Numbered from the stretch's first letter, positions 55,901 through 62,242 are shown. The stretch is 64,000 bases of DNA from Saprospira sp. CCB-QB6 (GCF_028464065.1 NZ_CP116808.1:2125501-2189500), one strand, 5' to 3'. Made by a program: numbers and translations. Notes: generated by a model from the letters alone, not told the origin.

Positions 55901-58900
55901 ACAGACAAGCTTTACAGCAACTAATCTCTGTAACAACGCCTATGTAACGATCACCGATCAAAATGGCTGTTCTGTTATAGATTCTGTAACGCTTAGCGAA
56001 CCTACTCAGCTTACATTGGCTGTAGTTAACCAAGTAGATATTGGATGTGCTGGAGCAACTTCAGGCTCTTTTGAAGTACAAGCTTCTGGTGCTACTCCTA
56101 ATTATACTTTTGATATTGGAAATGGTCCCCAAGCAAATGGTATCTTCTCTAACTTGAGCGTGGGTACTTACTGCGTGACAGTTACAGATATCAATGGTTG
56201 CTCGGATATTATTTGTACTACGATTACTCAAGGGTCTTCTATGAACTTGACTACTCAGGTAATCTCAAATAATAATGGTTCTGCGATTAGCTGTGCAAAT
56301 AGTGCGGATGGAGAAGCTTCTGTAACCGTAACTGGTGGAACTGCTCCTTACACTTACCTTTGGGATAATGGTCAAACAACAGCTATTGCCACTGGTTTGA
56401 CAGGTGGCACACACTGTGTGACTGTAACTGATGCTAACCTTTGTGATGCTGTTGCTTGTGTAACAATTACAGGCCCTGCTGCACTTGATATTACCGTTAT
56501 TGATTCTACTGAAGCTAGCTGTTTTGGTCAACCTGATGGTGCCTTTACTGTTGCTGCTACAGGTGGTGTTGGTCCCTATATTTACTCTGTAAACAACGGA
56601 AATACCTTTACCAATCAAGTTACTTATAACAACTTGGCGGGTTCTGTTGCAGGAATCAATTACACGGTGATTGTTCAAGATGCCAATGGTTGCCAAGACA
56701 CAGTAATTGCTACTGTTTATGGTCCCACTCAGGTTCAGCTAATTCTGGTCAATGAAAATGACGTAAGTTGTGCTGGTGGTAATGACGGTAGTGTTTCTGT
56801 TTCAGCTACAGGAGGAAATGCTCCTTATACTTACAGCTTCCAAGGTGGTGGCTTTGACACAACCTCTAGCTTCCCTGACCTGATTGCCTCTAGCTATACT
56901 ATTGTAGCACAAGATGCTAATGGTTGTCAAGCAAGCTTGCCTGTAACTATTTCTGAGCCCACACCACTTGTACTAAGCATTGATACGACAGTCAATCCAA
57001 GTTGTAACTTAACTTGTGACGGTGAGATTCAACTTTCTGCAACAGGTGCTACTGCTCCTTATAGCTTCTCAATTGATGGTGGAAATACTTTCCAAGCTGT
57101 AGGCGCATTCAATGGCCTTTGTGAAGGGAACTATACAGTCATGGTTATGGATGCTCAAGGATGTACTCGTACTCGTACGATTTTCCTAGATGATCCAGAT
57201 CCTGTTCGTGTAGATGCAAGCATTACTGGAACTATATCTTGTAACGCTGCTGCTGATGGTGAAGCAACTGCTGTTGCTGTAGGTGGTACAGGAACCTTTA
57301 CTTACCTTTGGTCGCCCTCTGGTCAAACTACAGCTGTAGCTACTGGCTTAGATGCTGGAGTAGTTCATACTGTGGTTGTTACAGATATCAATGGCTGTTC
57401 TGCTACTGATTCTGTAGTTCTCACAGAACCTGCAGCTTTAGCTGCAACGGTAATACTACAAAATGATCCTGCTTGTAATGGGGATAATAATGGTGCAATT
57501 AGCATCCAAGCTAATCCCACTACAGGTACAGGGCCTTATACCTACAATATCGGAGCTGGAGCAACGAACAATGGTGTATTTACCAACTTAAGTGCAGGTA
57601 CTTACAACATTACAGTTGCAGATGCTAATGGCTGTTCTATTGTTGAGACAGTAACACTCAATGATCCTGCTCCTTTGGTTATTCCTCAAGCTGTAGTTAC
57701 TTCTGACTATAATGGTCAAGATATAAGCTGTAATGCTGCTGATGACGCTAGCGTGATTGTACCTAGCCCAATTGTTGGCGGTACTGCACCTTATCGCTTC
57801 TTGTGGTCTACATCTGATACAACTCAAGCTGTTTCTGGCTTAGGTGCTGGCACTTATGTAGTCACTGTAACTGATGCCAATGGCTGTTTTGATACTACTT
57901 CTGTAGTCGTAACAGAACCAGCTCTTCTTGAAGTAACCGCCACAGCAGTAGCTGCTGGATGTAACGGAGGAAGTGATGGTGAAGTAACTGCTGTCGGAAC
58001 AGGTGGAACCGCACCTTATGCTTACGAACTCAATGGTACTACTAATGTCACTGGGGTATTCTCCAATCTCACTCCTGGTAACTACATTGTAAATATCACC
58101 GATGCTAATGGCTGTACAAACAGCACTCAAGTTCAGGTGAATGATGGTAGCGTAATCAATACTGGAATTGCCGTAACTTCTAATTACAGCGGATTTGATA
58201 TTAGCTGTGTTGGAGCTGCAGACGGCGAAGCTGCTGTAAGTGTTTCTGGTGGTCAAGCACCTTATACCATTCTTTGGTCTAATGCTGCTAACACAGATAC
58301 AATTACTGGCCTTGCCGCAGATACTTACTATGTGACTATTACAGATGCTAATGGATGTACAACAACCGATTCTGTAGTAGTAAACGATCCTAGCCCACTT
58401 GACTTAGTTATTGCAAGTACAATGGATCCAAATTGTGGAAGTACTGCTGACGGTAGCATCACTGTTGCTGCTAATGGCGGAGCTGCTGGATATCTTTACA
58501 ATATCAATGGTGGTCTCGCTCAGTCTTCACCAACTTTTGCTAACCTCGCTGGTGGAACTTACACTATCGAAGTTGTAGACAATAACCTCTGTAGCTCAAC
58601 ACTTACAGTTGATTTGACCGCTCCAGACACACTTATTGCTCTACTTAGCGCTACTGATGTAAGCTGTAATGGCCTACAAGATGGTACAGTAACAACTACA
58701 GTAACTGGTGGTACACCTTACCCCAACGGTGGATATGTCTACAACTGGTCTCCAATTGGTCAAACTACAGCCAACATCGGAAACCTTCAAGGGAATGTGA
58801 ACTACACTGTTACCGTAACTGATGCTAATGGATGTTTTGATGTTCAAACGGTATTTGTAGCTGAACCTACAGCTATGCAAGCAAATGTCTTGGATATCCA

Positions 58901-60461
58901 ACATGTAACATGTAATGGAATCAACGACGGTGAACTTACGCTTAACCTCTTTGGTGGAAGCGGTGGATATGACTACTCTCTAGATGGAGGTGCTAACTTT
59001 ACGCCTGTAACGACTAGCCCGCTCGTTCTTACTGGACTTGCTGGTGGTACTTACCAAATCGTAATCCGCGACTCTACTTCTATTAGCTGTGAAATCCCAG
59101 TTTCTATTGAAATCTTAGAAACTAACGGTGTCACTGTAGACGTAGTTACAACAGCAGTTTCTTGTGTAGGTGATGAAGATGGTACTGCAAGCGCTATTGC
59201 TACTGGTGGTACTGGTCCTTACAGCTTTGAGTGGTCTGCCAATGCTGGCACTCAAACTACACAAACAGCTACTGGCCTAGATGCTAACTTTATCGATAGT
59301 GTTTTCCAAGCTGCACCTTACTTTGTTATTGTTACCGATGCTAACGGCTGTACGGATACTTCTGCCGCTGTAGGTGTTGCAGAACCCGATACATTGAATA
59401 TTAACCCTGTTGTTGATCAAAATGTAAGCTGCTTTGGCGCTGCCGACGCTAGCATTAGTATCAACCCCACCGGTGGTAATACAATTGATGGATTTACCGT
59501 TCTTTGGGATAATGGAGCTACTACAACTACGCTCTCTGACCTAGACGGGGATATCTTCTACACAGCTACAGTAACTGACGCAAAAGGCTGTCAAGAAGTA
59601 GCGACTGTATTTGTTGATGAACCAGATCCTATTGTTGCCGGATTTACTACTGACTCTGTCAGCTGTTTTGGTGGCAATGATGGCCTCATCCAAATTGACT
59701 CTAACGGTATTACTGGTGGTACGCCTTTCAACGGCACCGACTACGAGTTTAGCCTAGACGAAAACGGTCCTTTCACTTCTGATGTGATCTTTAACCAAGG
59801 TCAAGAAGCTGGTATCTATACTGTTTATGTGCGCGATTCTAATGGTTGTGTACTCGAAGTAGATAGCTTAGCCATCTTTGAACCCGCTCAGTTGACAGTA
59901 CAAGCCTTCAGTGACCAAACTATCCGCATGGGAGAAGAGGTGACTGTTAACGCTAACGTGAATTCTGTAAACATTGACAGTACACTTATCAACTGGTCTT
60001 ATGTTGATCTAGATGGCAACCAGAATATTGTTTGCCAAGGTGGAGATTGCTTTGAGCTTACTCTTGATAATCTTAACCAGACTACACAACTGATCTTTGA
60101 TTTGGGTACGCCTTGTAACGATACCGCTTCTGTCCTTATCACTGTAAATGAGGCGCGCTCGATCTTCGTACCGAATGCCTTTACACCAAACGGTGACGGT
60201 TCTAACGATGTCTTTACGGTTTACGGATCTGTAGACATCGAGCGTATCGACAAGTTGATGGTATTCGATCGCTGGGGCGAATTGGTTTACGAAGCCACTG
60301 ACTTCGCACCAAATGATCCTTCTGCTGGCTGGGATGGTACTTTCCGCGGCAAACTAATGGATCCTGCTGTATTCGTTTACTATGTTGAGTTTACTACTGT
60401 AGATGGCAAAACTGCTGAGGACGGAAACGTCCGCAAAGGTGATGTTACCCTACTCCGATAA
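40977..60461 (+). CDS. Giant SprB-like repeat adhesin with T9SS type B sorting domain (6494 aa)
   Basis: A 19.5-kb gene. ATG at 40977 gives a 20-residue extension before a signal peptide (MYRLRQLLVACSQLALVVLL to EAKA); ATG 41037 is an alternative. Order: N-terminal domain (THVMGADLAWECVGPNQYRF) common in CHU_C-bearing proteins; cadherin/Ig-like region to about 595; right-handed beta-helix-like region (YVSPTASPTGAGTQFDP) about 595-745; Gly-rich GGxGG stretch about 745-1050; PKD-like domains; then 61 SprB-type repeats counted by eye (about 1420-6300), each with a Cys-x-G-x-x-DG start, 'GGTxPYxYxW' centre and 'VTDxNGC' end; and a C-terminal CHU_C domain (FVPNAFTPNGDGSNDVF, FDRWGELVYEATDF). SprB is the mobile surface adhesin that drives gliding in Flavobacterium. 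Near-identical 474-bp repeats lie at 47161-49310. Confidence 0.92.
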   Translation: MDSRNTATTSFYTTAKLENPMYRLRQLLVACSQLALVVLLSFAFQQEAKATHVMGADLAWECVGPNQYRFRLNLYRDCNGVNLGTTARITINGCGLNSNYTLNRVSGYPQDITPLCPTEPTACSGNGQYGVESFLYEGVITLPAGCTDYRISYQLCCRNRAITTLTNGGSESLYIEAHMDNTLAPCDNSPQFLNIPTAFLCRNQPVFYNHGGYDPDGDSLVYSLINCEEGRNNPVEYAGGFSGTTPLSSSTGINIDPNTGALAFTPSTQQVGVLCVLVEEYRNGVKIGETVRDLQFTVLNCSNTLPAATGVDLATGNGVIDYEITSCFGNPLCFDVLGSDPDGNNVLMYWNGAIPGASFTTTQISGDSVLGQFCWNPSVADVGQHTFTVTVQDDDCPLLGANTFTYTVNVIANPNPAVTALPDTTICAGESVPLQAIANAPTAPTVIDSIVWTPNTGLNTNQGANVIATPSVTTIYQTTIYYSDGCTTSDFVVVNVQNDPMVAVTPNGVNACAGALVTLVGAADRSGYTFEWFDPAGASMGAGSVTGAQSSIDVTLPNVQDSTICYDIVVSDPVTGCTTTEQACLVIGPPRGPVECINIYVSPTASPTGAGTQFDPTTIETAIARSSCNNTVIKMAQGVYNIDTTLNVTSFLTIEGGFDPNNLWEKTSDVAQTVINRTNVNPLGFANAYQLIAMNASNAQGFRLQDLTITTDDADSLGMSTYGIRLTGCSDYNIVRCSISAGAAGDGADGAAGSIGFDGDPGGDGVAGSAGVLDTYAGGGNGGSGGGLSGFGFGGSGAAGGNTGVPLPGDGGDSASVASSSGGGGGGGGAGNVHSPSAVGAQEGGGAGSGGIPPDVNGLGGSVTSVPCPTGATGLGGGAAAGTAASPNGANGTVGTSGANGANAPVGPAPTALAFFFPGTQALQGQDGIGGTGGCGGGGAYAAAPNTGGGGGGGGGGASGGIGGFGAYGGGGSFGVYIYSNGANGNIKDCNISTSTAGAGGTGGLGGAGGTGGVGGNGGLSGGGVSQGGNGGRGGDGGNGGRGGNGTSGYAVNVMVSTAVASQPLVNADSIYNFALEPVIIVENVNCTNATVRFEDTGLPVGNPGPGTNITDWDFDVLGTLANPTNGIHNPDTTQYDSVGRYSIAHEGFTYTDFHNIAFDGAYKPTISSTANLIGNDTFQLCVGETASFCSDIYADSIIWNFNGAIPDPIDVQCTPNAQFNVAGFYVIELQLITDCCGDSPLDTAYLYVDPMPSATAVNPTNDICKGETTTLSLNGLSPTDSVIWSSTQGNLTVTSQSTANVTPNTSITYVATIYSVTTTNGQTRLSCPMSVLFDVNVYPDIDPNLSSTATICGNDGTATAAPLNGSGTYDFNWSNGVVETGVASSTITNLPVAGYTVTITDATTGCDTVETIFVFAGPNQPSAQLDSLADVSCAGSSDGFIRVATIDGTAPYNYVWDNGFSENNVLTTEQTGLAPGTYCVTVTDNNGCSSSTCVTVGEPDPLTINLLRVDTVDCSYDADGEIEVEAQGGTGLYTYSWSGTTQTTALVTGLTGGPATSYTVTATDENACTATLTVNMPVKYPVTPQVVQTGQILCNGDSTAVIRAGATDGIGPYEVAISGPISAIDTQAAGALATPVTFANLPAGTYNVTITDINTTPGCSAVTSIIVNEPALLNSSVALDQDVSCNAGNDGAATVTAVGGTAPYTYLWSNGETTASATVLTAGNQCVTVTDANGCTSQSCVLVSEPIVHTVSASVATPYNGQQISCVGACDGSGTAAGAGGTAPYTYLWSDGQTTATATSLCAGTYTVTSTDANGCTATVAITVSDPPALTAAMSSTDVSCNAGVDGTATAAVSGGTGAYGYLWDDGQTTATATNLSASASFCVTVTDANGCTVSACVPVNEPGAAHTVNAAVSAPYNGQQISCAGACDGSATAVGSGGTSPYTYVWSDGQTTATATGLCAGTYTVTSTDANSCTATATVVVNDPPALTASSAGTDVSCNGGTDGTATVTAVGGTGTYSYLWDDGQTTATATNLSASASFCVTVTDANGCTISSCAIINEPGAVHTVAGTVATPYNGEEISCAGACDGSATAAGAGGTTPYTYVWSDGQTTATATGLCAGTYTVTSTDGNGCTATASVTVDDPAALTASSVGTDVSCNGGTDGTATVTAVGGTGAYSYLWDDGQTTATATNLSASASFCVTVTDANGCTISSCVTINEPGAAHTVAGTVAAPYNGEEISCAGACDGSATAAGAGGTTPYTYVWSDGQTTATATGLCAGTYTVTSTDGNGCTATASVTVDDPAALTASSVGTDVSCNGGTDGTATVTAVGGTGAYSYLWDDGQTTATATNLSASASFCVTVTDANGCTISSCAIINEPGAVHTVAGTVATPYNGEEISCAGACDGSATAAGAGGTTPYTYVWSDGQTTATATGLCAGTYTVTSTDGNGCTATASVTVDDPAALTASSVGTDVSCNGGTDGTATVTAVGGTGAYSYLWDDGQTTATATNLSASASFCVTVTDANGCTISSCAIINEPGAVHTVAGTVATPYNGEEISCAGACDGSATAAGAGGTTPYTYVWSDGQTTATATGLCAGTYTVTSTDGNGCTATASVTVDDPAALTASSVGTDVSCNGGTDGTATVTAVGGTGAYSYLWDDGQTTATATNLSASASFCVTVTDANGCTISSCVTINEPGAAHTVAGTVAAPYNGEEISCAGACDGSATAAGAGGTTPYTYVWSDGQTTATATGLCAGTYTVTSTDGNGCTATASVTVDDPAVLTPTITSTVDVNCFGQSTGAATVAAAGGTAPYTYLWDNGTTTTVNAGLAAGTHCVTVTDANSCTATVCATVNQPVAAVTVNTAVTSNYNGQDVSCSGSTDGEATATAAGGTAPLSYLWTNGQTTQVTTGLAAGAHCVTVTDNLGCTTVSCVTVTEPAPIALTVDNQVNVNCFGDATGEATIGTTGGTAPYTYQWDAAAANQNTATATALTAGTYCVTVTDANNCQNSLCITITEPTQAVAVTLNELAPVSCAGNTDGSVEAVGSGGSGSLAYQWGTGDVTSTLTGLGAGTYCVTVTDSLGCTVSDCITLTNPTPLVVTTVNTVDVNCFGESTGEATVMGSGGTAPLSYQWDAAAGAQTTANIVGLAAGTYCVTVTDANGCTATNCVTIAQPATAVAVTATAVSDYNGFNVSCFGDTDGSATANASGGAGNYTYVWDINSQTTQTATGLAASTYCVIAIDANGCRDTSCVTLNGPTAVQATITDSVDVLCQGQSTGSATVMGSGGTGSYSYNWSNTQTTAIATGLAAGVYNVTVTDANLCAMDATVIIEEPASSVSVNVVSTTDVSCNGGSNGSATVAALDGTPGYTYQWDGATGGQIGATANNLSAGTYAVTATDANGCTAVTTVTISQPTLVVATISSTVDVDCRNDSTGSATVTAIGGTPNAVGSAYTYIWDANANGQTTATATGLAAGSYDVTVVDANGCTSVASATVSQPAGLVDVTASITSNFNGQDVSCATAADGELTATAVDGTGPYTFTWSNGATTAIASNVAAGTYTVTATDANGCTDTAIVTVVAPAVLTAAATVDNNVACNGGANGQATVAATGGTAPYTYIWTDGQTAATATALAAGTHCVTVSDANACQAVVCVNVTEPATVVQLTELTNNSPSCVAGNDGSASVIASGGVAPYTYEWDGNAASQLTATATNLSAGAYNVTTTDANGCTAATTVTVVDPAAITVVGTTVDVDCRGDSSGSITLAVSGGATPYNYNWSNGAFTANLMNLTAGLYTVTVTDANGCVQTASYTITEPATVFTLALSASDISCNGGSDGSLTANTAGGVAPYNYVWDLGGQTTQSITNLADGAYCVTATDANGCVQQACTTLTEPTLVNAAVVSTTDASCNGGSDGTATVAGTAGTPGYSYQWDANAGNQTTATATNLSAGLSPYSVTVTDANGCTAQTSVIIGEPASSVLATASEVAAVSCFGGNDGEALAAATGGTAPYTYLWDAAAASQTTATATGLSAGNFCVTVTDANGCSDVVCVTITEPTQLVATVTATTDASCNGGNNGTATVTATGGTANYSYLWDANAGNQTTATADSLAAGTYNVTVTDANGCQRVATAVISAPSNALNASITITSNYNGAQISCNTFADGEATVNVVGGTGAYSYQWSSAGAPTTASVIGLPAGIVGVTVTDANGCVAVDTAQLIAPVTLVGVVNTSDVSCFGGNDGVATVTATGGTGTYTYQWDDAAAQTTATATGLVAGPVCVTITDANGCQTVSCGSIAEPAAALAASATVVANPAYNGEDVSCNGSADGTIAVSTTGGTAPYTYNWSNTATTDTVVGVAAGTYNVVVTDANGCQTTATVTVTEPTQVTVAVVSTVDATCNGGNDGEATVTASNGTAPTGTYTYLWNDPAGQTTATATALAAGSYTVTATDENGCQATQTVTIGQPLIAVNATVNITSNYNGAEVSCPTACDGEANVTAAGGTAPYTFQWDNAAAQTTATATGLCADTLYSVTVTDASGCTDIQTVTLSAPAQIVATAVVDNDASCNGGNDGAATVTATGGTGTLTYLWPSGETTVSATQLFAGNNCVTITDDNGCITTACVTIAQPANPLLLSVVSDTLYNGQQITCNGAADAAISVAVAGGVPAYSIQWSNGPTTASQTGLDVGMYYVSVTDAGGCTQIDSIEILEPNLVNATVASQTNVGCLGDSSGAFTIGATGGTPGYTYDIGDGPVSSNVFNSLPAGFYSVTVTDLNYCSTTISVTITEPAAVLTASAVVTSNYNGADVSCFNSCDGEATVTAAGGTAPYTYVWSANNQSTATATNLCGGANYSVQVTDANGCQATATVTIANPTPVVANLQSTVDVLCNGDATGQATVTAIGGTANYTYDIGNGPQAVNTFTNLAVGNYEATVSDANGCFTTVPFVISGPPALTSTISVTSNYNGTQISCAGACDGAATVVGAGGTGTYTFLWSNGQTSFTATNLCNNAYVTITDQNGCSVIDSVTLSEPTQLTLAVVNQVDIGCAGATSGSFEVQASGATPNYTFDIGNGPQANGIFSNLSVGTYCVTVTDINGCSDIICTTITQGSSMNLTTQVISNNNGSAISCANSADGEASVTVTGGTAPYTYLWDNGQTTAIATGLTGGTHCVTVTDANLCDAVACVTITGPAALDITVIDSTEASCFGQPDGAFTVAATGGVGPYIYSVNNGNTFTNQVTYNNLAGSVAGINYTVIVQDANGCQDTVIATVYGPTQVQLILVNENDVSCAGGNDGSVSVSATGGNAPYTYSFQGGGFDTTSSFPDLIASSYTIVAQDANGCQASLPVTISEPTPLVLSIDTTVNPSCNLTCDGEIQLSATGATAPYSFSIDGGNTFQAVGAFNGLCEGNYTVMVMDAQGCTRTRTIFLDDPDPVRVDASITGTISCNAAADGEATAVAVGGTGTFTYLWSPSGQTTAVATGLDAGVVHTVVVTDINGCSATDSVVLTEPAALAATVILQNDPACNGDNNGAISIQANPTTGTGPYTYNIGAGATNNGVFTNLSAGTYNITVADANGCSIVETVTLNDPAPLVIPQAVVTSDYNGQDISCNAADDASVIVPSPIVGGTAPYRFLWSTSDTTQAVSGLGAGTYVVTVTDANGCFDTTSVVVTEPALLEVTATAVAAGCNGGSDGEVTAVGTGGTAPYAYELNGTTNVTGVFSNLTPGNYIVNITDANGCTNSTQVQVNDGSVINTGIAVTSNYSGFDISCVGAADGEAAVSVSGGQAPYTILWSNAANTDTITGLAADTYYVTITDANGCTTTDSVVVNDPSPLDLVIASTMDPNCGSTADGSITVAANGGAAGYLYNINGGLAQSSPTFANLAGGTYTIEVVDNNLCSSTLTVDLTAPDTLIALLSATDVSCNGLQDGTVTTTVTGGTPYPNGGYVYNWSPIGQTTANIGNLQGNVNYTVTVTDANGCFDVQTVFVAEPTAMQANVLDIQHVTCNGINDGELTLNLFGGSGGYDYSLDGGANFTPVTTSPLVLTGLAGGTYQIVIRDSTSISCEIPVSIEILETNGVTVDVVTTAVSCVGDEDGTASAIATGGTGPYSFEWSANAGTQTTQTATGLDANFIDSVFQAAPYFVIVTDANGCTDTSAAVGVAEPDTLNINPVVDQNVSCFGAADASISINPTGGNTIDGFTVLWDNGATTTTLSDLDGDIFYTATVTDAKGCQEVATVFVDEPDPIVAGFTTDSVSCFGGNDGLIQIDSNGITGGTPFNGTDYEFSLDENGPFTSDVIFNQGQEAGIYTVYVRDSNGCVLEVDSLAIFEPAQLTVQAFSDQTIRMGEEVTVNANVNSVNIDSTLINWSYVDLDGNQNIVCQGGDCFELTLDNLNQTTQLIFDLGTPCNDTASVLITVNEARSIFVPNAFTPNGDGSNDVFTVYGSVDIERIDKLMVFDRWGELVYEATDFAPNDPSAGWDGTFRGKLMDPAVFVYYVEFTTVDGKTAEDGNVRKGDVTLLR
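47161..49310 (+). repeat. Five near-identical 474-bp (158-aa) tandem repeats inside the SprB-like gene
   Basis: The CCTGGCGC junction recurs at 47161, 47635, 48109, 48583 and 49057, an exact 474-bp period. Each unit encodes two SprB repeats (EISCAGACDGSATAAG and DVSCNGGTDGTATVTAVGG types). Two junction versions exist, AIINEPGAVHTVAGTVATPY (A) and VTINEPGAAHTVAGTVAAPY (B), in the order A-B-A-A-B. Elsewhere repeats are much more diverged, so this block is recent or kept uniform by gene conversion. Confidence 0.93.
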
Positions 60462-60477
60462 TATCTGAATATGGAAA

Positions 60478-60503
60478 AAGGGCCCAATTAAGGGCCCTTC
60501 TTT
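60478..60503 (+). terminator. Terminator after the giant adhesin gene
   Basis: AAGGGCCC (60478-60485) pairs with GGGCCCTT (60492-60499), loop AATTAA, preceded by A-rich and followed by CTTTC. The T-run is weak, so partial read-through into the sprF-like gene is possible. Confidence 0.72.
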
Positions 60504-60635
60504 CTACAGATTATCATTTTGTTATACACTAGTTAAAGTTTATTTGCGTTCTTATAAACAAGAACTAATCTCTTGCTTAAGAACACAAATTTATAAACCT
60601 ATAAGCTGCTCTTACAGCCTTTAAAATAGCCTATC

Positions 60636-61694
60636 ATGAAACTGTCCAGACTCCTATATTTGGCGCTAGCTTGTTTTTTCGCTGGCTCTTCTCTACAGGC
60701 ACAGGATATCCACTTTTCACAGTTCTATGCTTCGCCCCTTAACCTGAATCCAGCTACTACGGGCGTGCTTAGCTGTGATATGCGCTTCTCTGCTATCTAT
60801 CGCAACCAATGGGCTAGCGCTCTCGGAAATAAGGCCTTTAGTACCTTTTCCGCTGGAATGGAAACCCGCTTCGATGTTGGAAAAAATGATTATTGGGGAC
60901 TCGGGGTAAACCTCTGGGCTGATAAGGCTGGTACCTCTTCTTTTAGTAATGTACACGGCTCTGTAAGCGCCTCTTATATCAAACGCTTGGGCGGCCGCCG
61001 ATCCAATAATATGTACTTGGTGGCTGGTGGTTCAGTAGGCTTTTCTCAAAGAAGTATCGATGCCCTAAAACTTCAGTTTGGAGAACAATGGGATGGTGAT
61101 ACCTATAATGGAGGTAATTCTTCTGGTGAAGATATGTCAAACTGGAATACCCGCCTAACTCATGCCGACGTTCGCGCTGGCTTGTTCTGGTGGATGGCCC
61201 TAGACAAAAAAGATAAAAGCAATATCTTCGCAGGAATCGCTTTCGATCACCTCACTCAAGCCAATATCGCCTTTATCGAAAATGGATTTGACCCACTTTA
61301 TATGAAAACTACGGTACATATTGGTGGAGATTTCCGCATTAAACGCCGATTGGCTGTTGTTCCCAATATGGTTATGCTTTTCCAAGGCCCTTCTACAGAA
61401 GTGAATCTTGGTGCTATGGTCCGCTTCGATTATAGCAAACGCGCTTACTCTAATCAAGCTTTTGAATTTGGTCCAATGTTTCGCCTAGTGCAATCAAGAA
61501 CAGGACAAATTGCCTCTGATGCAGCGATTATTGCTGCCCGCATGCGCTACGGTAGCTCTACTTTTGGCTTAAGCTATGACCTCAATATTTCAGACTTGCG
61601 CCCCGCTACTAACGCCAATGGCGCCTTTGAGGTCTCTTATGTTTATACGCTCTGTGGCGTTCGCAATCGCAAAATGGGATGTCCTACGTTCTAG
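60636..61694 (+). CDS. PorP/SprF-family T9SS outer-membrane protein
   Basis: 352 aa, signal peptide MKLSRLLYLALACFFAGSSL to QA, then Gln. The family start DIHFSQFYASPLNLNPATTG, FSAIYRNQWAS and the C-terminal GCPTF end are diagnostic. The protein is predicted to be an outer-membrane beta-barrel rich in alternating strands (YWGLGVNLWADKAG, SNIFAGIAFDHL, GSSTFGLSYDLNISDL). In Flavobacterium SprF is needed to secrete SprB, and type B cargo is often encoded with its PorP/SprF partner. The position 174 bp after the SprB-like gene fits that pairing. Not given a gene symbol because Bacteroidota carry many paralogues. Confidence 0.93.
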   Translation: MKLSRLLYLALACFFAGSSLQAQDIHFSQFYASPLNLNPATTGVLSCDMRFSAIYRNQWASALGNKAFSTFSAGMETRFDVGKNDYWGLGVNLWADKAGTSSFSNVHGSVSASYIKRLGGRRSNNMYLVAGGSVGFSQRSIDALKLQFGEQWDGDTYNGGNSSGEDMSNWNTRLTHADVRAGLFWWMALDKKDKSNIFAGIAFDHLTQANIAFIENGFDPLYMKTTVHIGGDFRIKRRLAVVPNMVMLFQGPSTEVNLGAMVRFDYSKRAYSNQAFEFGPMFRLVQSRTGQIASDAAIIAARMRYGSSTFGLSYDLNISDLRPATNANGAFEVSYVYTLCGVRNRKMGCPTF

Positions 61695-61715
61695 GATAGA
61701 TCTAATAGAATATCT

Positions 61716-61752
61716 AAGGTCCAGCTTTTTCTAAAGGCTGGGCCTTTTTTTT
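61716..61752 (+). terminator. Terminator after the SprF-like gene
   Basis: AAGGTCCAGC with GCTGGGCCTT (one G-U), loop about 9 nt, followed by T8. The T-run merges with the TTTTGGGGCC end of element copy 16. Confidence 0.85.
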
Positions 61753-61870
61753 GGGGCCCGCGGCCGTTCCGGCCGCCGCTATGCTGCGGGGCTCGCTGCT
61801 CGCTCGGCCCTGCGCGGGCTCCGCCCACTAGGTCTGGCCTGCGGCCACCCTCTCCGCAGCGCTGGGCCAT
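61747..61870 (+). repeat. Dispersed hairpin element, copy 16 (left half of an inverted pair)
   Basis: TTTTGGGGCCCGCGGCCG end, GGGGCTCGC, TCGCTCGGCCCTGCG. Variable hairpins GCGGGC-tcc-GCCCAC (one mispair) and GGCC-tgc-GGCC; end CGCAGCGCTGGGCCA. It faces copy 17 across about 155 bp that include another hairpin (GGGATTCC-ttag-GGAATCCC). Confidence 0.82.
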
Positions 61871-62025
61871 GCAGGCTCCGCCGCCTGCAAACCGCAAAAA
61901 TGGCATTCGTCGCTGTGCTCCTCATCTGTGGATATTTACCCGCCCACCCTCCCCTCTACGGGATTCCTTAGGGAATCCCTCGGGGAGTTTGGGCCAAAAA
62001 AAACGCCCATGCTTAGGGCCAATCT

Positions 62026-62151
62026 GGCCTAGCGATGTGGAGCAGTGGCCGTAGGCCAGACCAAGGCGGCAAAGCCGCCGCAGGGCCGAGCGAATAGCGA
62101 GCCGCGAAACGTAGCGCCGCAAGGCAAAGCCGCAGCGGAGGCCCCAAAAAA
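62026..62151 (-). repeat. Dispersed hairpin element, copy 17 (right half of an inverted pair)
   Basis: GGCCTAGCGATGTGGAGCAG, hairpins GGCC-gta-GGCC and GGCGGC-aaa-GCCGCC, GGGCCGAGCGAATAGCGAGC, CGTAGCGCCGC, ending GCGGAGGCCCC plus A6. Copies 16 and 17 account for most of the 548-bp gap between the SprF-like gene and the next ORF. Confidence 0.85.
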
Positions 62152-62242
62152 CAACAGTAAGGAAAAACTAAGGGCAAAACCCCAAAAAAGTCTGTCATAA
62201 TATCTAAGTTTAAAGGAATAAAATGCCTTAAACCTTCACTTT

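Noticed and set aside
49452-58904. Many Cys/Ser/Ile-rich ORFs on the minus strand inside the giant adhesin gene.
   Set aside because: They are the reverse reading of Thr/Ala/Gly/Val-rich repeats; the plus frame is continuous over 19 kb with clear domains.
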